This document shows, in pieces, positions 54,721-64,000 of a DNA stretch of 64,000 nt. The translations under genes and the position numbers were made by a program. The notes beneath the pieces are model-generated. The model searched no databases. It saw nothing but the letters and a program-made list of their open reading frames with translations, and was not told where the DNA came from. This DNA comes from Batillaria attramentaria (taxonomy: Eukaryota; Mollusca; Gastropoda; Batillariidae): positions 607,501-671,500 of the forward strand of contig JACVVK020000035.1 in the NCBI GenBank assembly GCA_018292915.2, in the 5' to 3' direction. The stretch's first letter is position 1. Each line of letters starts with the position of its first letter.

Positions 54721-55294
54721 CAGGTCTATGAAATCATCGTCTCAGTATAAAATGAATTTGTGCGTCTAGCCTGAAACACTTTTCAGGAAATTTGTTTGCG
54801 GAGTGCCACCCCCCTCCTCCCCATCACCAACCCCCTCCCACTCCCCCTTCCCCACTGTCAGCTCGCATGTCACAAGTTGTGAAACTTCGGCTATCGAAAT
54901 GGCTATCTCACAGGAAAAGTGCACGGCAAGAACATTACTAATCCGATCTGTTCGTTTATTCGGTGTGATGGTCCCGGTCCATTATAGCTAGTTCTGACTA
55001 TTTGACCGTTCCGTTATCTGACTATTCGGCCGTTCCCTTTATCCTCTCCCCTTCTGTGTTCTTAAGCTGCAAGCTTGTAAGCGCTACGGCATTCTGGGCT
55101 GCAAAGCCAGTTACAGCTCTCCCGCCCCGCAAACACAACATGACTCAGTTCAAGCTCCATGAACCAGCTCTGCTGGTGTCATTCAGGGGTCAGAGGTCAC
55201 CAAGCATGCGTGCTCGGGACACTAACACTCCCCCCCCCCCCACCCCCACCCCCCTCCCCGTAGGTTCTGCCCAAATCTGGAGTGACTCCACGGC

Positions 55295-55453
55295 TGACCG
55301 CCAGCTGCGCCACCCTGAATATTAATTACAATGGTCAGAGTGACAAGATCACTTGACACTGATTTAAAAACCCACGGTGACCGCCAGCTGCGCCACCCTG
55401 AATATTAATTACAATGGTCAGAGTGACAAGATCACTTGACACTGATTTAAAAA
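55295..55453 (+). repeat. Tandem duplication, 84-bp period
   Basis: Two copies start at 55295 and 55379, each with GACCGCCAGCTGCGCCACCC, AATATTAATTACAATGG and ACTTGACACTGATTTAAAAA. They are virtually identical, so the duplication is recent. Confidence 0.95.
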
Positions 55454-55924
55454 AGCTCGTGCAGTGATGTGTGATTTCAAACACATCTTCAATGAGTAAA
55501 CATGGGGAAAAAATAAAATTGTTATCAGTGCCACACATTTACGCTGTCTCGGTGTAATTACTGCCTCAGAAATTCTGTATTTCACGGTTATTCTTTTTTC
55601 TTTTCTTCTTCTTCTTCTTTGTAAGGCCAGATCATGTCGCACATGCGAAGCCTGTTTCAAAGGAAGCTGACCAATTTCTGGCGGACATTCGCGACACCAA
55701 TCTGGGGTCCTTGCAGAATATACAGCGGGGGTAGTCCGATTCATCAGGAAAACCAAATCAGATTCATATATTCACAAATATTAATTCTTCTTGACAAAGG
55801 CTGTTTGGAGCATTGTGGGGCGGCGGGGATTTTGACTGTGTGTCGGTTGGGTGGCAACTTGGGTTGGAATCAAAGGTGTGACAACTATAAGATCCTACCG
55901 TGACTGCAACCGTTAGAAATCCCG

Positions 55925-56265
55925 AACGAAGTCGTTGTACGTTTTCTGTGTCGCCCGACAGGTCCGGAAAGACTGAAATTACAGGTGTGGGAAATCCGAG
56001 ACAACGAAAAGGGACTGTACAGTTTACTGGTGGCGGCTGGTACAAAGTTTGACCGCGAGACCGCAAATCAACGCGTGAAGCACTCATCTACCCGCGCGTA
56101 AACAACTTTTCAACAGTAAGATGTATTACTTTTCAGGTTCTTCTTCGTTTCAGTTTTGCTTTGTTGCTCTCTGCTGCACCAGCTTGAATGCGCCACGGAC
56201 AGAAGATTTCCAACCGTGTTTTCCCAATAGTGTGCAACAAACTCTAGTCTATAGAGTACGTCGTA
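55925..56265 (+). repeat. Interspersed repeat E, copy 3 (opposite orientation)
   Basis: Carries the WEIRDNEKGLYSLLVAAG frame on the + strand after a ...ATTACAG sequence. The far end has GATTTCCAACCGTGTTTTCC, shared with copies 1 and 2. Confidence 0.7.
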
Positions 56266-56756
56266 TGCGAACTACGGCGGGGGTAAAACCCCTGCACTCC
56301 GGATCAGTGTTGAGGTCCGCAGAGTCAGTGTGCCTCTTCAGCGCAGAAAGGCTTCGTCGATAGTAGACCGTGTTGATAGGCTGACAGACAGAAAAACATC
56401 CTTCCGCCACAATTAGATTGTCTGCTTTTGTCGCGTTTAGCAAGCGACGCGGGGACATGAGCGCTTCAGCTTGCAAAAGGATTTTCTGTCTACTACTGAT
56501 TATCATCGTGATCTCGTCCACATGGCGAGAGTGGGTGGTGTGGAGGTCTGCAGTCATTTGGACAAAAGGCCTCAGCGAAATGGTTTTGATAGTCGTTTAG
56601 TCTGTTTATTTTCCAAATGGTGGTAGAAGGGCGAACGTGGGTAAAATGGGGAATGGAATTTGGGGAAGGAGGGGTGGGGGGGGGGGGATGACAGTCTCAC
56701 TGCCTGAAGAAACCCACCACCATATGTGTCGGTGTAACTCCCACCAGAGACGGGAA

Positions 56757-56936
56757 GGGGGGTTTTCCGAATGGTACAGCGTTGGACTTTCAATGCTCGG
56801 GTCGTGAGTTCGAATCCCGGCTGGGTCCAAATTTGTGAAGGCCTTTTTTTCTCGTTTTCTCGTCTTTGACATCACCCATATGTGTACACGAGTGATGAAA
56901 ACGGACGTTAAAACCCCCAACACACCCCCCCCCCCT
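56757..56936 (+). mobile_element. SINE family A, diverged copy
   Basis: Box B GTGAGTTCGAATCCCGG is intact; the body has a TACACGAGTGATG insertion and the head is altered. Confidence 0.8.
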
Positions 56937-57281
56937 CCCTACATCTATGCGAAAGCAAAGTCCATCCTAGCAAGGAAGAGTTGGGTTATTGTGCACTGTA
57001 ATTGTTGATTTAAACATGGTTTTTATTTCGCTGGCCAAGTCAGTTACACAAACACGTATTTACTGAGGCGGCGGCAAGAGACCAGAAGCCTATGTACAGC
57101 CTCCGCCTGTAAATATTTACGTCAGTAATACGGCGATACTGTCACTATAATTGTTCATATGGTGTTCGCTGTTGACCAATGACAAATCAAATGGTATCAC
57201 CCTTACGTATCACCGTTATCTTATTTATCTTCGCTTTTTAGTCTCTCTTTTATTTTATCAGTGTTATTATCAGTATTATAT

Positions 57282-57282
<1 letters not shown>

Positions 57283-57358
<76 letters not shown>
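57283..57358. repeat. (GT)n microsatellite, about 75 bp
   Basis: The longest pure GT run in the window apart from the one at the right edge. Confidence 0.95.
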
Positions 57359-57359
<1 letters not shown>

Positions 57360-57483
57360 TTTATTTTACATTATGATCTTAGTATAAGGAGCGGAGCGAC
57401 TGCATGTCTAAAGACGAATTTCTGTTTTAAAATGTATTTTAGAACAGATAATAAAGTATTTTTGAATTTGAATTTGAATTTGA

Positions 57484-57522
57484 AAGGATGTTAAATCCCA
57501 AAACACCCGCCCACTCACCCCA
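57484..57522 (+). repeat. SINE family A 3' end fragment
   Basis: AAGGATGTTAAATCCCAAAACACCC-type ending only, following a TTTGAATTTGAA run that resembles a LINE tail. Confidence 0.5.
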
Positions 57523-57917
57523 CCAGAGACCGCTGTGGTTGCGGGGTGCTCGGTTTTGAGATCAAGTACAGTGGGATGACCCCAGCGGATCTATACTGTT
57601 TATTCGCGTTTCTGCCATCACAGACTAGCACAGGATATAATACTGACCTCATCACGCACCGAATACGATTCGCATTACACCTAAAACGGCATCCATGTTC
57701 GTTCTGTGCATTTCTCACGATTTACAGCTATGGTGTGTGGACAATCCAATCCCAGTGATGCAGTATCAGTGCAAAGGAGGGGGGGGGGGGCGTCGGCAGT
57801 CAACATGGCCAGAAGTGTTTCTAGTGTTATTAGAATGAAAACGTTTTAACCTCGATGGCTCTTAGGCAATACAAGTACAAAGACAAACATAAATATTCAT
57901 TGTCCACGTATATACCC

Positions 57918-58022
57918 GTGGTCAGGTTCGAGTCCCACTTTTGGCCAAGAATTTTTCTCTCTCGTATATGGCACCATTCATTCGGGCCGATCGTCGGGGA
58001 TTCTCTCCGGGTACTCCGGCTT
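57918..58022 (+). mobile_element. SINE family B, head fragment
   Basis: GGTCAGGTTCGAGTCCCAC to TCTCCGGGTACTCCGGCTTG; the body is replaced by a T/G tract (58024-58085). Confidence 0.7.
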
Positions 58023-58134
58023 GTTTCTGTTGTTTGTTTTCTGGTTTTTTTGTTGTTTTTTTTTTTTTTTTGGGGGGGGTTGGTTTTTTGTTTGTTTGTC
58101 TGCTTTGGGGGAGGGGTTCTTTCTTAACTTTGTA

Positions 58135-58720
58135 AGCGCTTAAAGCGTGCTGAAAATAAACACTGTGTAAGTATCCATCATTTAGTATTATTTCAGAGGA
58201 ACAACCGTCATTAAAACTTTCAAATCGAAGTTCAAGCAGGAAAATATTCGCCATCTTGATTAACCACCGCAGTTGTATAAGCCCCTTTTGTCCAACCCTG
58301 ATGGAAAACAGCCCACACGTTACCATGTTGAGCCCTGCCTCTCTCATCTGTACTCCTCGACTCCTAACTGCCTGATTTCAATGAAATGTGGCCATCTCGT
58401 TGTCCGCGCTTGAAATTTATCCAGCGGAAACTACTGGTCCCTTGGTAATCGCTTGAGCCGTTCTGCATAAAACAGAGACCAAAGAACCTAACTTTCTTCC
58501 AGACAAACGAAAAATATGCAGACTGATTTCAGCCTTTATTAGTCCTCTTCACTGATGTGGCACACTTTCTTAATGGTGAAGTGTTCTAGGGTTAAAAAGT
58601 TTAAGACGAAATTCTTCAGTGTCAGACAAAATTAACATATTTTACCATTAGAATTAGTGTAGTGAATATAAAATAGCCACGTGTGCAGTTGTAGTGTGAA
58701 AGACATATATCAATGACAAT
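58135..58720. other. Unassigned DNA
   Basis: No supported gene. Confidence 0.4.
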
Positions 58721-58764
58721 TGTTGTGTCGGGTTTGGGGAGGTCTCTTGGGAGGAGCTAGACAC

Positions 58765-58852
58765 CTCCTCAGTCAACCTCCCCCACCCCCCTCCCCCCAC
58801 CCCACCCCCCACCTCCCACCAACCCGCCTCTCCACCCTCCCCCCCCTCCCCG

Positions 58853-58916
<64 letters not shown>

Positions 58917-59115
58917 TCCCTCACGTCTCCATTCTCAAGTACTACACGGGTTCAAGCAGTTAAGTGTGGCTGGAACTAGTCCAAACTTGTGTAAAACAAG
59001 TCCTCCTAGATTTTCCTCTTTGTATCCGAAAGAACTTTTCCGCTGTGAAATCCAGACATCTCTGCGGCCAATCCCCTCCTCCCCTCCCCCTCCCCCTTCT
59101 CCCCCCCCTCCCCAT
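58765..59115. repeat. C-rich tracts and (CA)n with a short duplication
   Basis: C/T-rich 58765-58850, (CA)n 58853-58914, C/T-rich 59065-59112. An AACT(A/G)GTC(T/C)AAACTTGTGTAAAAC block occurs at about 58971 and 59157. Confidence 0.75.
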
Positions 59116-59740
59116 TCTCAAATGCCAGCAGGGTTAAAGCTTCCGAAAGCGACTGAAACTAGTCTAAACTTGTGTAAAACAAATTGTGTAATCATCTGTA
59201 CGTGAATCACCTCCCCACCCAATATCCACCGACATCATAGACTCCATCCTCACCAAACGCTGAGCTTTTTCTCATCAGACAAATCGCAGCAGCATGTGTA
59301 TCAGCTGGTTTGACGACCTCATTCAAGTTCACACGAGGTCTGTTTTCAGGTTTTTTTTTTTTTTTCAAAATTCTGTTTAATGTCGCGCAAGCCGCGAATC
59401 CTCTGATCTCCAACACAGGGACCGAGGGAGGTCCACCGTTGCACGTGCCTCACAGCTGACGGATCGGGCTTCGGTAAACGAGGTCAGTGTCATGGGTTGT
59501 TCCACGGGAAAGGATTAAACTTGCCCAAGTCTCCGGCAGAGGGAGCTGCGCTGGCCGCGCCCATCTTGTCGCCTCCTGCCTCTTTCCGTAAGCCACTTTC
59601 TGGGCGATGCTCTAACTACGAGTGTCAAACTGTCAGAGGCGAGGGAAAAAAAATAGAGAATTGTTTCTACTTCTACGAGATTGGCGAAAGGTTGGGGGAG
59701 TCTGTACGGGTAAGCTAAGTGTACGGAATAGCATAGCCGG

Positions 59741-59946
59741 TTAATAATAATAAATAATAATAATGAGTATTGTATAGGCGCTTTACCCAGTTTCATGAAT
59801 CGGCTCAAAGCGCCGAGAACTGAACCCAACACGCACGCTCACGTGAATCACACGCATTCTCTCACACACTGGACATAAACACATTACAATCACGTGGTGC
59901 GAAGGGTCAGCTCAGCTAAATTTCGGAATTTAGAATTGCATTTATT
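59741..59946 (-). mobile_element. SINE family B, 5'-truncated
   Basis: AAT tail 59741-59764, then the body up to GAATTGCATTTATT. A truncated family A SINE follows directly. Confidence 0.85.
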
Positions 59947-60067
59947 CTGAATACAGGGGGGGGGGGGGTTAACGTCCTTTTCCACCACGTAAGGATGATA
60001 TCAAAGACGGGTCAACGAGAAAAAGGCCAGTACAAATATATGGCCCCAGCCGGCCAGCTGAATACAG
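59947..60067 (-). mobile_element. SINE family A, 5'-truncated, with 10-bp target duplication
   Basis: CTGAATACAG at 59947-59956 and 60058-60067 flanks a copy lacking the tRNA-like head. A G run (about 59957-59968) replaces the usual GGGTGGGTG end. Confidence 0.85.
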
Positions 60068-60087
60068 CTCTTTATTCTCCTGATTCC

Positions 60088-60484
60088 GGGGTGGTCTGTG
60101 GCCTAGTGGTTAAGAGACTTCGTCACCAGTGCTAGAGGTCAGGCTCGAGTCCCACTCGGGACAAAGAATTTTTCTCGTGTGTGACGCCGTTCGTTCGGGC
60201 CGATCGTCTGGGGTTCTCTCCGGGTATTCCGGCTTGCTCGAACTCTGCTTTGGAAATGTTCAGCCCACAAAACTTGAAAATAAATACAATTCTAAATTCG
60301 GAAACTTAAATAGCTGAGCTGACCCTTCGCACCACGTGATTGTAAATGTGCTCGTGTCCATTGTGTGAGAATGCGTGTGGTTCACGTGAGCGTGCGTATT
60401 GGGTTCAGCTCGCGGCGCTCTGAGCCAGTTAAAGAAATTGGGTAAAACGCCCACACAACACGCAATAAGTAGTAGTAGTAGTAG
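60088..60484 (+). mobile_element. SINE family B, full-length copy 4
   Basis: Head GGTCTGTGGCCTAGTGGTTA, box B GGCTCGAGTCCCACTC, full body, TAG tail 60467-60484. Confidence 0.9.
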
Positions 60485-60540
60485 CAACCCTGTTCCGGGT
60501 CCGTCGATAACACTATTCCCCTTCGACGACGCCCACTGAA

Positions 60541-60885
60541 GTCGGGCTAATCGAGACCGACCCGAACTAAAAATACCTAAGAAGTAAAAAACAAAAATAC
60601 TCGGTGATAAGGAAAGTGGACAGTTGCGAACAACTTAGAGGTCCCCGTGTTATTTCACGGTGTGCACAGAAGCGGTGAAAGCTGTCGCATTCACCAGCAC
60701 AGTGCATTCTCAGCCTGTTTTTGAGATTATTGCCTGCATGAGTTGTCTCCCTTGCCGCAACAAGCACGCATTTTTCGTGGCAGAGCACAAAGCTGCCGTG
60801 AAAAATGCATGCATGCTGCGGGTCTGTGTATGCACGGGGGACAACTCATGCAGGCAATTATCTCGAAACGGGCTGAGTGTGAGAA
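60541..60885 (+). mobile_element. Fold-back element F, right arm missing
   Basis: Matches the left arm and centre of 14090-14632, including TGTGCACAGAAGCGGTGA, CCGCAACAAGCACGCATTTT and GTGTATGCACGGGGGACAAC. It breaks off where the right arm should continue. Confidence 0.8.
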
Positions 60886-61194
60886 GTGTGAGTGAAGTTA
60901 AACAGGGAGAATGGCCGTATGGGTTTCTGCAAGAAAAGCAACAGTCTCTCGATACGGGCTATACATTCCGTGCATTCTGGGAACTGGTGGTCAGGGACCC
61001 AGTGGGGGAAATGTTAGTGTTCTGGTTATTCCGTTTCTTCTGGTGAAAGTGGAAATGGTAAGCTTGTTTGTTTAAATTGAATTATTGATTGTCCTGCCTG
61101 TGGCCTGCTTAGCTTGTGACTAGAGAACAGTACACACGGTTACAAACGGTTAGGATTTCCCCTTTCTTGGTTTCTCCCTTACCAGAAACAGCTA

Positions 61195-61550
61195 GCTTTG
61201 TTTGGTTTGGTTTTATTGTTTTGTTGTTGTTGTTGTTGTTGTTTGGTTGGTTTGTTTTTTGTTTCGTTTTGTGGCTTTGTTATCGTTGTTGGGTTGTTGG
61301 GGTTTTTTGGTTGTTGGTTGTTTGGTTGTTTATTTCTTTGTTTGTTGGTTGGTTCGTTGTTGTTTTGGGGGTTGCTTTTGGGAGGTGGGGGGTGGGGTTT
61401 TGTTGGTTTTTATTTTGTTTTGTTTTTGTTGTTATTGTTTTTGTTTGTTTGTTCGGGTTTTTTAAATTTGTTGTTGTTGTTCTTTTTTTTTTTTTTTACT
61501 TGTTTTTCCTTTCTTTCTTTCTTTTTTTTTTGAGGGGGGGGGAGGAGGAG
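61195..61550 (+). repeat. T/G-only tract
   Basis: TTG, GGTT and GTTT units with few A or C, ending in T runs and a G run. Same strand orientation as the tracts at 17640, 47376 and 51755. Confidence 0.9.
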
Positions 61551-61628
61551 GGTGTTTGTTTCCATTCGCGTATTGGCGTTCCCGTTTTGTGAAATGTCAT
61601 CACCTGTCGGCTCCCCATAAAGAAAATA

Positions 61629-61633
61629 CTGTG

Positions 61634-61666
<33 letters not shown>

Positions 61667-61710
61667 GCAGCAGCAGTACTAGTAGTAGTAGTAGTAATAG
61701 TGGAAATAGC
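61629..61710. repeat. (AAT)n and (TAG)n trinucleotide run
   Basis: ATA/AAT 61629-61665, then CAG and TAG units. Confidence 0.85.
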
Positions 61711-62480
61711 AGAAGCAGCAGCAGAAATGTCCAAGTCGGCATACCTCAAATGAAGACGTTCTCAGGCGCAAAACTGGAAAGAGACGAAACGAATCCAGAT
61801 TCACTGGTGCTTCTAATAAATGTCAAATATGATGACTGCTTATTTCCAAATGTTGTCAGGGTTATAAAGCTGCACGTGTTTCCTCTCTGTGACCCAGTTC
61901 ACCCAATAACATCACCTCTTTGTCTCCTTTTACAGCAACCATAAACCAGAACGCAAAAGATGAGACCTTTTTTCTGCACGAGGTTACAAAATACGACGAC
62001 AACACAAAAACCTCGCTGAATTCAAATCATGTAACAGCGCTTTTCCATTTCTTGTATTCTGAATCAAATGTCTCGAGCCGTTCAAGTGGACTCCGGCAGA
62101 AACTGATTGATTTCTTTTGGGTCTCGTTTCTCTCTGATTCTGCCAAAGATCTCCATCAGTACTCTTATGGCTGTCCAGGAATTGGTTCTTACAATTACCT
62201 TACAAACCTTTCCCATCGGTTAGTGCGTGTTTGTATTGTATTTGTGTTGCTGAATATATCACCGTCTTAGTGGTAGGACTGATATCATAGAGTTTGTGCT
62301 GATTTGTGTTTGTAACAAACTAACTGAGATTGTCAGACTGATTCTTTTCCTTACAAACTTTTCCATCGGTTGGTGCATGTTTGTACTGGACAGAGTTTGA
62401 TGTGACTAAATATATCACGTTATAGTGGTAAGATTCATGTCATAGATTTTGCGCTGATTTTTGATTTAACAAAACAAACT
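61711..62480. other. Unassigned DNA with a short duplication
   Basis: No supported gene. CTTACAAAC(C)TTTCCCATCGGTT(A/G)GTGC occurs at about 62199 and 62351 with similar downstream sequence. Confidence 0.45.
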
Positions 62481-62489
62481 AACTTTGAT

Positions 62490-62840
62490 TGTATGACCAA
62501 ACTAACATAACTACAATTAACTAACCACACAACTAACCAACTAAGTGGCCGACTAACTAATTAACTACATAACTAACCAAATAAGTAACTAGGTTGCTAA
62601 CTAACTACATAACTAACTACAACTATCAATTTCATAACTAAGTAACCAAATAAGTAACTAGGTTGCTAACTAACTACATAACTAACTACAACTAACCACC
62701 TACATAACTAAGTAACTACAACTAACTGCATAACTCACTCACTAACTGACTAAATAACTAACTAACCAACTAACTAAGTCAGTGGTCGACTAACGAATTA
62801 ACTACATAACTAAATTACTGTCTAACTAACTGATGTCACA
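62490..62840 (+). repeat. Degenerate (AACT)n array
   Basis: AACTAACTACATAACTAACC-type 4-bp repeats over about 350 bp, with longer internal duplicates such as AAATAAGTAACTAGGTTGCT at about 62579 and 62648. Confidence 0.9.
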
Positions 62841-62958
62841 ATATACCACTTAGCTGAAAGGAGAAGGAAATTAAAAAAACGGACCAACTATCTGACCATC
62901 CAACTGACCAAAATGTGTGTACCTTGAGGCAATTATTTATCGATGTTCCGTTTCTCTC

Positions 62959-62959
<1 letters not shown>

Positions 62960-62989
<30 letters not shown>
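62960..62989. repeat. Poly-C run of about 30
   Basis: The longest mononucleotide run in the window; its length is probably unreliable in any assembly. Confidence 0.9.
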
Positions 62990-62992
<3 letters not shown>

Positions 62993-62999
62993 CACACAC

Positions 63000-63945
63000 A
63001 CGTCCTCCTATTCATGCTGTGACAAAACATTTCCTTGAATTGTGCTGGGAATTGGAATGAGTGGAAGACAGAATGGAAGGCGATCTCGCTGATTTGTTGA
63101 AGGGCATAGCCACCCAAAAAAGGACAAGTGTCGTGGAAGGCAGATCACAAAAAGTCAATCTGATCAGGCGCGAGGCTGTTTTCCGGATCGCAGCTGCAGC
63201 TACTGGGCCACAGGCGAAGGGAGAGCACTCGTGTATCCTAGATAGCGCATATACTAGGTCGGATGTAAACATGTAAATACTACAAGGCGGTATGACGTTG
63301 AGCCGGGCACCAAGACAGAATATCACTAACAGCGACTACATGCGTGCAACATGCTTTGATAATGCTAAGTGGCCTGTTGCTCAAATAAACTCGGAAGGTT
63401 TTGATGCCTGCGGGAGTCTTCTGCGTATCCCAGGTGGGCAGTTTCTGTTGATTTTGTCCATAAATTTCGCGTCAGTCAACGAGAGATCTCCCGAGGGCAC
63501 CCAAAAAATTCCTAATTAATTTCAGCAACAGACCACCCAGCACAATCCACGCAGTTTGGACGCAGTCGGTCGCGGGTTGATAGTGACTGTCTGTTTTGGT
63601 GCCCAAATCAATGTCAAGTGTTTCATATATGCATCAGACCTGCATCTGAACTATCACAAGAGTGCTTCCCCTTAGCCTGTATACTGGACCATTGACACGT
63701 TGACGCCCTTGGCGACACTCTTAACACTTATCGTACCGCGCACGAGGTCTGCCCATTCTTCAGGTTCTTTGCCCACCGCCCGCGCCTGCGTACTTTCAGT
63801 TTGTGCCACTGTATTATAAAGATGAGAAAATCAGGCAAGAATAACGGTTCCCAAACGGATGGTTTGCCAGGGGAAACACTCCGCCGCCTACACGATGGAC
63901 TGATGTGGAAATGTTCACGTTTATCCCGGTGAGAAAGCAGACGAA
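63000..63945. other. Unassigned DNA
   Basis: No supported gene; the short frames near 63010-63330 carry no motif. Confidence 0.4.

Positions 63946-63947
<2 letters not shown>

Positions 63948-64000
<53 letters not shown>
63948..64000. repeat. (GT)n microsatellite, runs off the window
   Basis: A GT run continuing to the last base. Confidence 0.95.

Overview
The window reads as nuclear DNA of a gastropod mollusc. The strongest clue is one exon encoding a precursor of APGWamide, a molluscan neuropeptide, with 12 copies of the cassette APGWGKR (27829-28458, + strand). An intron donor follows directly, introns and intergenic DNA are long, and dense microsatellites, tRNA-derived SINEs and Penelope-like and non-LTR retroelements fit a large repeat-rich snail genome. 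No species can be named from the sequence. There is no sign of bacterial operons, rRNA or a CRISPR array.

Layout. 1-3.3 kb: low-complexity DNA with one long SINE (family B) and one truncated short SINE (family A). 3.3-8.8 kb: a composite Penelope-like element (PLE). Two nearly identical 2.64 kb arms lie head to head around a 165 bp spacer, each with an intact reverse transcriptase plus GIY-YIG endonuclease ORF. Hammerhead-ribozyme-like motifs lie near both outer ends, and the whole unit sits between 13-bp direct repeats. 8.8-20.8 kb: microsatellites, SINEs, 3' ends of two non-LTR elements, a 0.54 kb fold-back element, a piggyBac-like hairpin MITE and a 0.65 kb T/G-only tract. 20.8-22.7 kb: a 43-bp satellite abutting a decayed non-LTR reverse transcriptase. 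22.7-27 kb: unclassified interspersed repeats and local duplications. 27-28.5 kb: pyrimidine-rich upstream DNA and the APGWamide exon. 28.5-64 kb: the APGWamide intron or downstream DNA, packed with SINEs, minisatellites (32, 39 and 43 bp and others), telomere-like repeats, two palindromic MITE-like elements, a P-like MITE with 8-bp target duplication, a second decayed LINE, and a 208 bp PLE-derived palindrome with a hammerhead motif in its loop.

How the parts relate. The APGWamide exon is the only host gene I can support; the next exon was not found. The PLE probably supplies reverse transcriptase and endonuclease for itself and for the small ribozyme-bearing derivative at 53.4 kb. The SINEs have 10-14 bp target duplications and one clear 5' truncation, so they look mobilised by a LINE or similar machinery. 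Most other long reading frames are shadows of repeats or of the PLE.
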